From positions 1-64,000 of the forward strand of contig NZ_SCNV01000046.1 in NCBI RefSeq assembly GCF_005503145.1: a stretch of 64,000 nt of DNA, given 5' to 3'. This DNA comes from Burkholderia sp. 4M9327F10. GTDB lineage: Bacteria > Pseudomonadota > Gammaproteobacteria > Burkholderiales > Burkholderiaceae. Within the stretch, counting starts at the first letter, position 1; each line of letters starts with the position of its first letter. The translations under genes and the position numbers were made by a program. Below, one piece after another: positions 36,436 through 45,957 of the stretch. Under the pieces are notes generated by a model that was not told the origin of the DNA, made no database searches, and was given only the letters and a program-made list of their open reading frames with translations.

Positions 36436-37422
36436 TCAAGGTTCGTCGCAGAGACGGCGTGCGGTCTGCTCGTCGGTCACCAGCACCGACGGGTAGCGTC
36501 CACGCAACGCGGCCCGCGTCACGGCAAATTTCTTCGTGCCGCCGCTCACCAGAATCACGCGCTGAATCTTGCGCAGATCCTCGAGCGAAATCGCGACCGT
36601 GCGACGGTTTAGCGGATGATCGATTGCCTCGCCATCGGCGTCCATAAAGTGGCCGAGCATATCGCCTACTGCGCCCGCTTTTTGCAGCGCCCTCACCTGT
36701 TCGGGATCGTTGATGCCGTAGGTCACCACCAATGACTCCGTCAGGTCGCCGCAGGTCAGCAGAACCAGATCCGATTGGCGCGCCCGCTCATAGGTCTCGC
36801 GCACGGCATCTTCCTTGAGCAGGATGTCGCGCACCGCCTGACTGCTTACATAGATTGGCGCGGGAAACAGGAAGCCGTCGGCCTGACACAGGTCCGCAAA
36901 GTCGGACACGATGTCGAACGTGTTAATGCTCGGGCAATGCGAGAGGCCGCCTTGCAACGACACCGCCGAAAGCCCTCCGTAAGTCCGTTGCGGCAAAGCG
37001 CGCAGCACAGCGCGGATCGTGCGTCCCCAACCCAGTCCGATCGTCTGTCCCGCCTCAATTTGTCCTGCCAGGTAGTTCGCCGCGCCTATGCCGATCGCAG
37101 CCATGTTGGCCTCCGTATCGGCGCCCGAGGGCACCACAACCGCGGCTTCAAGCCCGAAGCGCTTGACCAGCGTCTCCTCGAGCGCGACACAAGGCGTGAG
37201 ACGGCTATTGATGGTGATCTGGACCATCCCTGATTCGCGGCTTGCGGCGAGCAGCCGGTTCACCCGCACCCGATTGCTGCCAATGAGCTGTGCAATCTCC
37301 TGTTGCGTCAGATTGCCGACGTAGTAATGCCATGCAACGCGCGCCTGCAACTCCTCTTCCGTATCAACAGACGATTCGCCCGGCGACGTGACTGCGGGTG
37401 GCATGGATTTATTCATGAGCAT
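36436..37422 (-). CDS. SorC-family sugar-binding transcriptional regulator
   Basis: The protein (about 328 residues) has an N-terminal helix-turn-helix (NLTQQEIAQLIGSNRVRVNRLL) and the long SorC effector domain related to sugar-phosphate isomerases (for example IGLGWGRTIRAVL). The effector is probably a phosphorylated sugar or polyol. The start is uncertain: ATG 37422, ATG 37416 and a TTG at 37443 are in frame and none has a clear ribosome site. It sits between the permease and the dehydrogenase genes, so it should control the polyol operon. Confidence 0.82.
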   Translation of the reverse strand: MLMNKSMPPAVTSPGESSVDTEEELQARVAWHYYVGNLTQQEIAQLIGSNRVRVNRLLAASRESGMVQITINSRLTPCVALEETLVKRFGLEAAVVVPSGADTEANMAAIGIGAANYLAGQIEAGQTIGLGWGRTIRAVLRALPQRTYGGLSAVSLQGGLSHCPSINTFDIVSDFADLCQADGFLFPAPIYVSSQAVRDILLKEDAVRETYERARQSDLVLLTCGDLTESLVVTYGINDPEQVRALQKAGAVGDMLGHFMDADGEAIDHPLNRRTVAISLEDLRKIQRVILVSGGTKKFAVTRAALRGRYPSVLVTDEQTARRLCDEP

Positions 37423-37477
37423 GATGGGTTTTGATTGGCACAACCGGATAGTAATTCACCGCCCCTTGCGCCGAGCT

Positions 37478-38362
37478 TCATTTCACCGCCCCCATTGTCA
37501 GCCCCTGCACCAGCCGCCCCGATACGGCCAACGCGAATACCACCATCGGCAGTACGATCAGCGTGCCTGTGGCCATGATTTCACCCCACGGCAACTCGTA
37601 GCCGCTCATATAACTGGTGGCCGCAACCGGTGACGTGATGGCGTCGCTGCGGGTGAGCACCAGCGCGTAAAGGAGGTCGTTCCACGAAAAGATAAAGGCG
37701 AAGATCGCCGACACGACGATGCCCGGCATCGCCAACGGCAAGTTGATCCGCCAGAACACGCGCCACGCGGACGCACCGTCAAGACGCGCGGCTTCGTCGA
37801 GTTCGACCGGAATATTGCGGAACTGATCGGTGCAGATCCATACAACGATCGGCAGCGAGAACGTCAGATAGAGCAGAATCAGCACGATATGCGTGTCGAC
37901 CAGATCGAGCCTGGTGGCGATCAGGAAGAACGGCACCGCCAGCACCACGGGGCTCACCATCCGGTTCGAGATAAACCAGAACCACAGGTCTTCCTTGCCG
38001 CGAAATTCGAAGCGCGCGAGCGCATAGGCCGCGGGGGTGCCGAGCAGGATCGACAGAAACGTTGTGCTGCTCGCCACGATCAGCGAGTTCAACAGGCTTT
38101 GTGCGACGTCGTGTTCGAACAGCGCGTCCGTGTAGTGCGAGAGCGTTGGCGTGAAAAACCACACCGGTGGCATGGCGAGCGCATCGGCCTGACTCTTCAG
38201 GCTGGTCGTTACCATCCAGTAGAACGGAAACACTGACGTGAGAAATACAATCAGCAAGCCGATTGCGTGCCACACCGTTGCACGGCGCCGTGCGTTCCTT
38301 GCACGGCGTGAACGCGGCGATAGCGGCACAGCCTGAATGCTGGTATCCGTTGCGGTACTCAC
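37478..38362 (-). CDS. ABC sugar/polyol transporter permease (MalG-like)
   Basis: The 294-residue inner-membrane protein has six predicted segments and the EAA loop ELDEAARLDGASAWRVFWRINLPLAMPG, which contacts the ATPase. The GTG start at 38362 overlaps the upstream permease stop (GTGA). The N-terminal 35 residues are basic and Ser/Thr-rich before the first segment. It is the second permease of a carbohydrate-uptake-type-1 importer. Confidence 0.88.
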   Translation of the reverse strand: MSTATDTSIQAVPLSPRSRRARNARRRATVWHAIGLLIVFLTSVFPFYWMVTTSLKSQADALAMPPVWFFTPTLSHYTDALFEHDVAQSLLNSLIVASSTTFLSILLGTPAAYALARFEFRGKEDLWFWFISNRMVSPVVLAVPFFLIATRLDLVDTHIVLILLYLTFSLPIVVWICTDQFRNIPVELDEAARLDGASAWRVFWRINLPLAMPGIVVSAIFAFIFSWNDLLYALVLTRSDAITSPVAATSYMSGYELPWGEIMATGTLIVLPMVVFALAVSGRLVQGLTMGAVK

Positions 38363-39297
38363 ACGGCCTCCCGATAGACAAAACGAATATAGAGCCGCGA
38401 CAGCACGATGGTCAGGATCAGCAACAGGACCGCCTGAGCCGATGCCATGCCCTGATCGAAGAGGCGGAATGCGATGCGCTGGATATAGATGCTGATGAAC
38501 TCGGTTGCCGTGCCTGGACCGCCGCGCGTCATCGTGAACACGGCGTCGAACATCTTGAGCATGTCGGCGGAGCGCAGAATCAGGATTGCGGTGAGCCCCG
38601 GCAGCAAGTAAGGACGCTGCAGATGCCAGAGGATCTTGCTCCACTTCGGCGTTTCGAGCCGCGCCGCTTCTTCGGCTTCCTTGGGCACCATCGCGAGACC
38701 CGCAAGCAGGATCAGCGCGCAGAATGGCGTCCATTGCCAGATGTCCATGATCATCACCGACACCACGGCGAGCGTGGGGTCGGCCAGCCAGTCGAGCGGC
38801 GGAACACCGAATAAGCCCAGCAGGTAATTGACCACGCCGAACTGGCGGTTGAAGATCAGACGCCCGATCAAACCGACCACCGCGTAGGTGGTCGCCATCG
38901 GAATCACGAGACCGACACGTGCCGCCACCCGCAGCCACGGGAGCGCCGTGCGGTGCAGCATCAAGGCAGCAAATAGCCCCAAAGCGATTTCAATCGGCAA
39001 GGTCAGGCAGAGGAATAACACGGTACGGCCGAGCGCCCCCCAGAAAGACGGATCGGAAAGCGTGGCGATGTAGTTGTCGAAGCCGACAAACGGCGTACCA
39101 GCCGCCACATCCGCGAGTTTGTAGAGGTGGAACGAGTTGTAGAGCGCGAGCAGCAGCGGGTAGATGCCAATGACCGCCAGCGCTGCGACGGCTGGAAACA
39201 GGAACCAGAACGCGGGCGAGCGCGGCATGAAGCGAAAGCGCGCAGGCCGGCGCGGGCGCATTGCGCCGCTGGCGGGTGGTACCGTGGTCTTGAGCAT
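38359..39297 (-). CDS. ABC sugar/polyol transporter permease (MalF/UgpA-like)
   Basis: The 312-residue permease has six membrane segments and an EAA loop (KEAEEAARLETPKWSKILWHLQRPYLLPG). GGAG lies eight bases before ATG 39297; the longer in-frame start reads into the intergenic region. It overlaps the next permease by four bases. Together they form the channel of the importer whose binding protein is encoded just upstream. Confidence 0.88.
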   Translation of the reverse strand: MLKTTVPPASGAMRPRRPARFRFMPRSPAFWFLFPAVAALAVIGIYPLLLALYNSFHLYKLADVAAGTPFVGFDNYIATLSDPSFWGALGRTVLFLCLTLPIEIALGLFAALMLHRTALPWLRVAARVGLVIPMATTYAVVGLIGRLIFNRQFGVVNYLLGLFGVPPLDWLADPTLAVVSVMIMDIWQWTPFCALILLAGLAMVPKEAEEAARLETPKWSKILWHLQRPYLLPGLTAILILRSADMLKMFDAVFTMTRGGPGTATEFISIYIQRIAFRLFDQGMASAQAVLLLILTIVLSRLYIRFVYREAV

Positions 39298-39367
39298 CAA
39301 GCATCTCCGCGGGTTGGCTTGCATCAGCAGGCGAGGCGGCACATCTGGCGCCCCGCCCGCGCCGGTG

Positions 39368-40720
39368 TTACTTCAGCAAAGGCTTCTTGCCGTCGTAATA
39401 GCCCGCTTTCTGCAGGATTTCCTCCGTCTTGGCGCCGATGGTCTGCGCACCGTCCTTCACCGAGACCTGCCCGAGCATGATCTTGCTGCCCCACTCGCCG
39501 ATCACCTCAGACACTGCGGGCCATTCCGGGAAGCGGGGCCGATAGTCGGGCACACCGCCCTGCCACGACTCCACCATCGGCTTCACAAACGGATACTTGC
39601 TCTGTACCGCCGGGTCCTTGTAGACCGACATACGGCCGCTCACGCCGCCCGCATCCAGATACGGCCTCGCCATCTGTTCCGAGGTAATCCACTGGATGAA
39701 CAGCCACGCCGCAGCCTGCTTCTTCGCACTTGACTTGGCGTTCACCGCCAGCGAGAAACCGCCAAGCGCGGGCTTGAGGCCAGCGGGTCCTTTGGGCTCC
39801 GTGGTGATGGCGAGACAGCTACCGATCTTCGACTTGCTCGGATCGGTCAGCGTCGGATAGAACGCCGACCACTCGGTGATCATGGCGACCTGGCCCTGGG
39901 CAAGCGCGTTCACCGACTCCGCGTGGTCATAGTCGACGATGCCAGGCGGCATGTACTTCATCAGCTTTTGCCGATATTCGAGCCCGGCCTGCGATTGCGG
40001 CGACATCAGGTTCGACCTGAACTTTGCATCGAGCAACGAACCTCCATTGGGCCACAGCATGCGCATGAAGCTATCGGCCGATTGCGTTTCACCACGGCGC
40101 GACTGCAACGCGAACGCATACTGGTTCTTGTCGGGCTTGGTGAGCTTCGGCGCGTAGACGTTGAGCACCTCGTCCCAGGTCTTGGGCGGCTCGTCGAAAC
40201 CTGCGTCCTTCAACATGCACTTGTTGTAGAACATCAGGCCCGAGTAGTTATCGAACGGCAGACCGTAAGTGGTCTTGTCCCACGTGCCGAACGAATCGAG
40301 CAGGATCGGGAAAAAGCCCGCAAGGTTGAGATTGGGGTCGGCCAGTTTGGGGTTGTCGGTGAAGGTCTTGATGGGAACCAGCCACTTGTTGCTGGCAAAC
40401 TCGCCGATCCACACCACGTCGACCAGCACGACGTCCTGATCGCCGCCCCCCACGAAATTCAGCACTTCTTTCTCACGGGTGTTCTCATAGGGCACAACCT
40501 CCGTGTGCACCTTGATGCCGGTCTCTTTCTCGAACTGCGGGATCAGCTTCGACGCCGCCTTGTAGCCTGGCCGGTCGAGAAAAATGGCATTGATAGTGGT
40601 GCCCGAATACGGCTCGGCAGCTTCCTTCAGCGTCCACGCGGACGCGTTGGATACCGCAAGAAACGACGCTGTGACGCCGAGCAGCGCGAACGCCGCCGCC
40701 TGCGCGTAGTGCTTCTTCAT
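39368..40720 (-). CDS. ABC transporter periplasmic solute-binding protein (sugar/polyol type)
   Basis: The 450-residue protein begins at ATG 40720, after GGAGACAGGC. It has a signal peptide ending near NASA-WTLKEA (about residue 28). The mature part is a family 1 extracellular solute-binding protein (for example GIKVHTEVVPYENTREKEV and PGIVDYDHAESVNALAQGQVAMI). It resembles binding proteins for polyols such as mannitol or sorbitol. It is first in the minus-strand operon, consistent with high expression. Confidence 0.88.
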   Translation of the reverse strand: MKKHYAQAAAFALLGVTASFLAVSNASAWTLKEAAEPYSGTTINAIFLDRPGYKAASKLIPQFEKETGIKVHTEVVPYENTREKEVLNFVGGGDQDVVLVDVVWIGEFASNKWLVPIKTFTDNPKLADPNLNLAGFFPILLDSFGTWDKTTYGLPFDNYSGLMFYNKCMLKDAGFDEPPKTWDEVLNVYAPKLTKPDKNQYAFALQSRRGETQSADSFMRMLWPNGGSLLDAKFRSNLMSPQSQAGLEYRQKLMKYMPPGIVDYDHAESVNALAQGQVAMITEWSAFYPTLTDPSKSKIGSCLAITTEPKGPAGLKPALGGFSLAVNAKSSAKKQAAAWLFIQWITSEQMARPYLDAGGVSGRMSVYKDPAVQSKYPFVKPMVESWQGGVPDYRPRFPEWPAVSEVIGEWGSKIMLGQVSVKDGAQTIGAKTEEILQKAGYYDGKKPLLK

Positions 40721-40812
40721 GCCTGTCTCCTGAATAGTTCTTCTTGCAAACGCCCGCAACGGGCGAGGTTGGCCGCGAGGGTGGACTGCGAGGTTGGACC
40801 GATTCGTTTCAC

Positions 40813-40832
40813 TTGTAATTTCGTAATTACAA
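40813..40832. promoter_or_regulatory. Perfect palindrome in the divergent importer promoter, candidate SorC operator
   Basis: TTGTAATT-TCGT-AATTACAA is an 8-bp perfect inverted repeat with a 4-base spacer. It is 92 bases upstream of the binding-protein start and 135 bases upstream of the ATPase start. It is the only strong palindrome in this 247-base divergent region. Binding by the operon's SorC regulator is inferred. Confidence 0.55.
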
Positions 40833-40967
40833 TTGTATATTTGGACCCGAACCGGTTGTCAAGAACAAATTCGACAAGCGTCGTATGCTGCGTTGCAGGG
40901 CGAAGACGCGTGCATGGGACCCGAGCAAGCGCTAAAGCGCTCACTCTCGTCCACACAGGAGACAAGC

Positions 40968-42092
40968 ATGAGTGCAGTTCAAGTGCAGCAGATCCGCAAG
41001 ACGTTTTCCGGCACGGAGGTGTTGAAGAGCGTGGACATCTCCGTGAACGATCGTGAGTTCATGGTGTTCGTCGGACCTTCCGGCTGCGGCAAATCCACCC
41101 TGCTTCGCACCATTGCCGGCCTGGAGCGCAGCGACTCCGGGCAAATCCTGATTGGCGCTGAAGACGTCACCGAACTGGAACCATCACAACGGGGCGTGGC
41201 GATGGTGTTTCAGTCCTATGCGCTGTATCCCCATATGTCGGTCTACGAGAACATTGCGTTCGGACTGCGTATGATCAAACTGCCTGAGGCCCAGATCAAG
41301 GAACGTGTGCAGCGTGCGGCACAGATCCTGCAAATCGAGCAGTTGCTCGATCGCAAACCTCGTGCGCTCTCCGGCGGACAACGCCAGCGCGTGGCGATTG
41401 GGCGCTCAATCGTGCGCGAACCGAAAGTGTTTCTCTTTGACGAGCCCTTGTCCAATCTCGATGCCGCGTTGCGCGTTCAGATGCGGCTTGAACTGATCAA
41501 GCTGCATAAGCAGCTCAATGCAACCATGATCTACGTTACGCACGATCAAACCGAAGCCATGACCATGGCCGACCGGATTGTCGTGTTGAACGGCGGCAAG
41601 GTTGAACAGATCGGCTCACCGCTCGAGCTATACCGGACACCGGTAAATCGCTTTGTGGCAGGGTTTATTGGATCGCCGAAGATGAACTTCCTCGACGTGA
41701 AAGTGCAACGTGCCGATACGGCAGGCGTTACGGTCGGTTTGCCTGGCGGCGCGGCCATCGCTTTGCCGTTCCTCCCGGACGGCGTAAAGGCAGGCGACGC
41801 GCTAACGCTCGGCATCCGGCCCGAGCATCTGTCCGAGACGGCCGCGAGCGATTTGCAGGGCAAGCTGTCCGGCAAGGTGATGGTGGTCGAGCATCTCGGT
41901 GGCGAGACCTTGCTGCATGTGAATCTGGACGATGGAGTCCTGATTCAGGTCAAAGGCTCGGGGGAATCGACCACGTCCGACGGGCAATCAGTGGACGCCA
42001 GTTTCGCGCTGCGGCATGTTCATCTGTTCCGCGAAAATGGCGAGGCGCTGGCACGCCTTAGAACGGTGAAGCAGAAGGCGGCGACGGCTTGA
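40968..42092 (+). CDS. ABC transporter ATP-binding protein (MalK/UgpC-like)
   Basis: The 374-residue ATPase has Walker A GPSGCGKST, the signature LSGGQRQRVAIGR, Walker B FLFDEPLSNLD, and the switch His in VTHDQTEAMT. The C-terminal third is the OB-fold regulatory domain (TOBE) typical of sugar importers. AGGAGACAAGC precedes ATG 40968, closely like the leader of the divergent binding-protein gene. It is divergent from the other three transporter genes. ATPases of this type are sometimes shared by several importers. Confidence 0.9.
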   Translation: MSAVQVQQIRKTFSGTEVLKSVDISVNDREFMVFVGPSGCGKSTLLRTIAGLERSDSGQILIGAEDVTELEPSQRGVAMVFQSYALYPHMSVYENIAFGLRMIKLPEAQIKERVQRAAQILQIEQLLDRKPRALSGGQRQRVAIGRSIVREPKVFLFDEPLSNLDAALRVQMRLELIKLHKQLNATMIYVTHDQTEAMTMADRIVVLNGGKVEQIGSPLELYRTPVNRFVAGFIGSPKMNFLDVKVQRADTAGVTVGLPGGAAIALPFLPDGVKAGDALTLGIRPEHLSETAASDLQGKLSGKVMVVEHLGGETLLHVNLDDGVLIQVKGSGESTTSDGQSVDASFALRHVHLFRENGEALARLRTVKQKAATA

Positions 42093-42095
42093 GGG

Positions 42096-42127
42096 ATGAA
42101 CGGCGGTTTGGGAAACTGACCGTTCAT
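42096..42127 (+). terminator. Hairpin after the ABC ATPase gene
   Basis: ATGAACGG and CCGTTCAT pair over 8 bp. Inside the loop GTTT can pair with AAAC. The structure begins four bases after the ATPase stop and is followed by an A-rich rather than T-rich stretch, so it may be a 3' stabilising or bidirectional element. Confidence 0.5.
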
Positions 42128-42385
42128 TGAGAAATAAAAATTCGCCTGCCAACCACCCTTGCGTGACCGCTTCCGGCACTCCTGCCGCATCCAGCCCCAG
42201 GCACAACACCCATCCCCACATTACGTGAAGACTGCGGACCTTCTGTCCGCATTAAGTGGATGATCACCCCGCTTTTTCCCCCTACGCGTTCCCAGCTAGC
42301 ATCCTCAGACAGCAATCTCCATGGAAGTGGCCGAGTGGCGCGAACTCACGCTATCCACGGATTTCTCAACGACGGAGAATGATTG

Positions 42386-42862
42386 ATGAATATGCAAGAT
42401 CTGGCGCAGCGTCTGGACACCCTGGAAAGCCGCTTCGCTCTGGAACGCCTGATAGCCGCCTACAACCAGGCGTTCGACAACCGCGACGAAGTATTGCTTC
42501 GCAGTATCTGGCACGAGGACGCCAAGCTTCTGTTAGGCGACGCCTTCGGCAACTATACGGGCGTTGACGCGATCATTGACTCAGCGCACAAGAACTGGCA
42601 GCAGATGCCGCATATGCATCACTGGATGGCAAATGCGCTGATCGACATCGAAGGTGATAACGCTACTGGAACGGTGGCGCTAAACGCGTTGGTCACGCAT
42701 GTCGAGCTCGGTCCGGCTCAGATAAGCGGGCGTTACAACGACCGGTTCGAGCGTCGTGGCGCACGATGGGCGTTCATCGAGCGGCGCTTCGAGTTGCACT
42801 ACCTGACGCCACTCCCAAACTGGAAGCCGATCACCGGGAGCGAAGCCGCCGTCGCAGCCTGA
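42386..42862 (+). CDS. SnoaL-like (NTF2-fold) protein
   Basis: The 158-residue protein fits the SnoaL_4 branch of the NTF2-like fold, with the N-terminal helix ALERLIAAYNQAFDNRD and the segment YNDRFERRGARWAFIERRFELH. Relatives include small dehydrochlorinase/dehydratase-like enzymes and the beta subunits of ring-hydroxylating dioxygenases. GGAG precedes ATG 42386. It lies 135 bases before a benzaldehyde-type dehydrogenase gene on the same strand, so the two may belong to one catabolic operon. No alpha subunit is present. The reaction is unknown. Confidence 0.75.
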   Translation: MNMQDLAQRLDTLESRFALERLIAAYNQAFDNRDEVLLRSIWHEDAKLLLGDAFGNYTGVDAIIDSAHKNWQQMPHMHHWMANALIDIEGDNATGTVALNALVTHVELGPAQISGRYNDRFERRGARWAFIERRFELHYLTPLPNWKPITGSEAAVAA

Positions 42863-42997
42863 TGAACGTCAAGGACGAAACGCGACGGCCATCAGGCTTG
42901 CCGCGCGAATCACAGCAAAGCATTTCATGTAAGGAGACCCCGCCTCTTTGCCCGACCAAGGGGCGGTGATTGACCCATCGTTTCTGGAGGATTCAAC

Positions 42998-44470
42998 ATG
43001 ACAAACTCGACACTGCTAAAGCCCACCGACTTGTGGAGCGAGAAAATCTATAGCAACGGCTGGAGGCGCCCGGGCCTTGGCACCGAGGAGGTGAGCGAGA
43101 AGGCAACGGGCGCGAAACTCGGAACTATCGGAGTTGCATCGCAGGAAGATGTCTCCCTGGCGGCATTGGCGGCGCGCGAAGCGCAGAAGGAATGGGCCAA
43201 AGTACCCGGCCCGGCGCGCGGCGACATCTTGCGCGAATTCTCGCGCCTGGTGCTGGTCCATGCTGACGAGATCGCCGATCAGATTGTCAGGGAAACGGGC
43301 TCGATCCGCGCCAAGGCATTCTGGGAAGTCCAGGTGTCTGCCCGCGAAGTGCAGGAAGCTGCCGCACTCGGCAGCCAGCCGCAAGGCATCCTGGCTGCCA
43401 CCGAGGCGCTAGGCCGCCAGAGCGTCGCCCGGAGGATTCCGGTCGGCGTGGTCGGCGTCATTACTCCGTGGAACTCGCCTTTTATTCTTGCTTCACGCGC
43501 AATCGGCCCGGCTCTCGCCATGGGCAATGCGGTGATCCTCAAGCCCGATTTGCAAACGCCCATTGCCGGCGGCGTGACGTTCGCCCGGCTGTTCGAAGCC
43601 GCCGGCCTGCCTGCGGGCCTGTTCCATGTACTGCCCGGTGGCGCCGACACGGGCGCGGCGCTCGTTAGCGAACCCGTTATCGACATGATCAGCTTCACCG
43701 GTTCGACTCGCGTGGGCCGGCAGATCGCCTCGATTGCCGGCGCACAGCTCAAGCGCGTATCGCTCGAGCTCGGGGGCAACAATCCGTACGTTGTGCTCGA
43801 AGGCGCTGACATCGAGGCTGCGGCCAGCGCCGGAGCCTGGGGCGCCTTCTTCCACCAGGGGCAAATCTGCCTGACCGCGGGGCGGCATCTGGTTCATGAG
43901 CGCGTTGCCGACGCGTATGTCGAGGCGCTCGTCAGGAAGGCCAAAGCGCTGGTCGTGGGCAACCCATTCGACGACCGCGTCCAGATTGGCCCAATCATCA
44001 ACGAGCGCCAGGCCGTCAACGTCGAGCGGATTGTCGCGGCAACGCGCGCGAGCGGCGCAACGGTTCTCACCGGCGGCAAGCGCAATGGCCTCTTCTTCGA
44101 GCCCACGGTCATCACAGGCGTAACGCCTGGCATGGCGGCCTTTGATGAAGAAATCTTCGGACCCGTTGCGCCCATCACCACGTTCCGCACTGACGATGAA
44201 GCGATCGCGCTCGCCAACGCCACTGAGTACGGCCTGGTGGCCGCTGTCGCATCGGCCGACCTTGCGCACGCCCAGCGCATCGCCGACCAGTTGCACTCCG
44301 GTATCGTCCATATCAACGACCAGACCGTGCTGCACGAGGTCTATGGTCCGATTGGCGGCGTCGGCGCATCGGGCAACGGCTTTAACCACAGCACGCTGAC
44401 CAATGCGGATCAATTCAGCGAATGGCAGTGGATCACGACACGCCAGCAGATTCCCGCCTACCCGTTCTGA
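42998..44470 (+). CDS. Benzaldehyde dehydrogenase-like aldehyde dehydrogenase
   Basis: This 490-residue NAD(P)-dependent enzyme has catalytic Glu in LELGGNNPYVV and Cys in HQGQICLTAGR, with TPWNSPFILASRAIGPAL of the cofactor site. The C-terminal block GPIGGVGASGNGFNHS is typical of benzaldehyde and related aryl-aldehyde dehydrogenases. TGGAGG lies upstream of ATG 42998. Its stop abuts the stop of a convergent LysR gene with no gap. A role in aromatic or aliphatic aldehyde oxidation is likely; the substrate is unproven. Confidence 0.85.
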   Translation: MTNSTLLKPTDLWSEKIYSNGWRRPGLGTEEVSEKATGAKLGTIGVASQEDVSLAALAAREAQKEWAKVPGPARGDILREFSRLVLVHADEIADQIVRETGSIRAKAFWEVQVSAREVQEAAALGSQPQGILAATEALGRQSVARRIPVGVVGVITPWNSPFILASRAIGPALAMGNAVILKPDLQTPIAGGVTFARLFEAAGLPAGLFHVLPGGADTGAALVSEPVIDMISFTGSTRVGRQIASIAGAQLKRVSLELGGNNPYVVLEGADIEAAASAGAWGAFFHQGQICLTAGRHLVHERVADAYVEALVRKAKALVVGNPFDDRVQIGPIINERQAVNVERIVAATRASGATVLTGGKRNGLFFEPTVITGVTPGMAAFDEEIFGPVAPITTFRTDDEAIALANATEYGLVAAVASADLAHAQRIADQLHSGIVHINDQTVLHEVYGPIGGVGASGNGFNHSTLTNADQFSEWQWITTRQQIPAYPF

Positions 44471-45373
44471 TCATTGACGGCTTTTTTCCAGTGCCACGTG
44501 CTGGCTGGCGAAATCGATAAACGCCCGCAACTTGGGCGTCACGTGACGGCCTGACGGCCAGAGCAACTGGAAGGTGTTCTGCTCGGTGGTGTACGCGTCG
44601 AGAATCGTCACGAGCTGCCCCGCATCCAGCGCGCGACGCACCAGGAATTCGGACACGTACGCAATGCCCAGCCCCTCCAACGCAAAGCACAGGCGCGCCT
44701 CGTTGGTATTGCAGGTGACCGTCGTCGACAACTGCAGGTCTTGTTCAGGTTCGTCGGCCTCGCGCCGCAACTGCCAGACCTGCAGTTTTCCTGTGTTGGG
44801 CATGCGGAACTGAATGCAATCGTGATGAACGAGGTCGCGCGGATGCGTCGGCCTTCCACGACGTTCGAAATAAGCCGGTGCTCCGACCAGAAGCATGCGG
44901 AAGTGGCCAAGCATGCGCGATGTCAGGCGGGAGTCCTCAACATCGCCGCTGCGTACGACGGCGTCGTAACCCTCTTCGATGATGTCGACCTTCCGGTTGT
45001 CAAAATCGAGGTCGAGCTCAATCTCCGGATAGCGGCGGCGAAATTCGGCCATTACTGCCAGAAAGGGTTCGCCGACCATCGGCAAGCCAATTCGCAATCG
45101 CCCTTTCGGGATCGTGCTGATCACCGACAACTCAGCCTGCGCCGCATCGAACTCGGCGAGTATGCGCCGCGCACGCTCGAGAAACATCTCGCCTTCGGCC
45201 GTCAGGCTGACACTGCGCGTGCTCCGATGAAACAGCCTTACACCGAGGCCCTGTTCGAGTCGCGTCACGCTTTTACCAATTCCGGAAGCCGAAATCCCCA
45301 GCGTGCGGCCTGCCGCTACAAAACTGCGCGCGTCTGCGGCCTGAACGAAAACGTTGAGAGCAAAGCTATCCAT
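44471..45373 (-). CDS. LysR-family transcriptional regulator
   Basis: The 300-residue regulator has helix-turn-helix RSFVAAGRTLGISASGIGKSVTRLE at residues 15-40 and an effector domain of the small LysR group (RLRIGLPMVGEPFLA). It lies between the aldehyde dehydrogenase (convergent) and the NTF2-like/MFS/PON-like genes (divergent). It could control either side. An inverted repeat CGGAC-N5-GTCCG lies 23-37 bases before its start. Confidence 0.87.
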   Translation of the reverse strand: MDSFALNVFVQAADARSFVAAGRTLGISASGIGKSVTRLEQGLGVRLFHRSTRSVSLTAEGEMFLERARRILAEFDAAQAELSVISTIPKGRLRIGLPMVGEPFLAVMAEFRRRYPEIELDLDFDNRKVDIIEEGYDAVVRSGDVEDSRLTSRMLGHFRMLLVGAPAYFERRGRPTHPRDLVHHDCIQFRMPNTGKLQVWQLRREADEPEQDLQLSTTVTCNTNEARLCFALEGLGIAYVSEFLVRRALDAGQLVTILDAYTTEQNTFQLLWPSGRHVTPKLRAFIDFASQHVALEKSRQ

Positions 45374-45395
45374 AGTTTCATGACCCGGTTTTTTG

Positions 45396-45410
45396 CGGAC
45401 GTATTGTCCG
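45396..45410. promoter_or_regulatory. Inverted repeat upstream of the LysR gene
   Basis: CGGAC-GTATT-GTCCG is a 5-bp repeat with a 5-base spacer in the 176-base divergent region before the NTF2-like gene. It may be an autoregulatory site; short repeats of this size also occur by chance. Confidence 0.35.
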
Positions 45411-45549
45411 TTCTGCTGGGAACTCTACCTTACTTAATTCACCGTTGGAAAGACGTTACTTTTGCGTCTGTCGCATGCGTCGGCATGAACGAGCACAACG
45501 CCCGACGAATCGGCCAAACACTTTGGTATTGCTAACCCTGGAACCTGTC

Positions 45550-45936
45550 ATGACATCTGCCCAAGAACTTCTCCAGCTTGCGTCCGAACTCGAAACAAGA
45601 CGATGGAATCTGGCGCTGGCCGCCGATATCACCATGCTCGCCGATCTGCTCTCGGACGACCTCCAGTTCGTCCATTCGAGCGGTTTGCAAGATGACAAGC
45701 AAGCGTACCTCGCCACCCTGGAAACCAGGGCGGTTATCTACCACCGGGCGGACCCGAAGATCCAGAAGGTCGTGCCACTCGGCGATCAAGCCTTCTACGT
45801 CAACGGTACAGTCACGCTGGAGGCCACGGTACGCGGAACCGGGCGAGTCATGCGTTCGGTCTTCACTGTGGTCTGGCGCCGCGAGCAAGACGCCTGGAAA
45901 CTCGTCATGCACCAGACCACCGCCATGCCGGCCTAA
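45550..45936 (+). CDS. DUF4440/NTF2-like protein
   Basis: The 128-residue protein starts with an N-terminal helix and contains LADLLSDDLQFVHSSG and VFTVVWRREQDAWKLVMHQTT. This is the cone-shaped NTF2 fold of the DUF4440 or ketosteroid-isomerase-like group. The chosen ATG 45550 has only a weak site (GGAA). It is followed after 21 bases by the MFS gene and then the PON-like gene, so three genes likely form one operon. No catalytic function can be assigned. Confidence 0.75.
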   Translation: MTSAQELLQLASELETRRWNLALAADITMLADLLSDDLQFVHSSGLQDDKQAYLATLETRAVIYHRADPKIQKVVPLGDQAFYVNGTVTLEATVRGTGRVMRSVFTVVWRREQDAWKLVMHQTTAMPA

Positions 45937-45957
45937 CGCATCGCTCGCACAGACATC

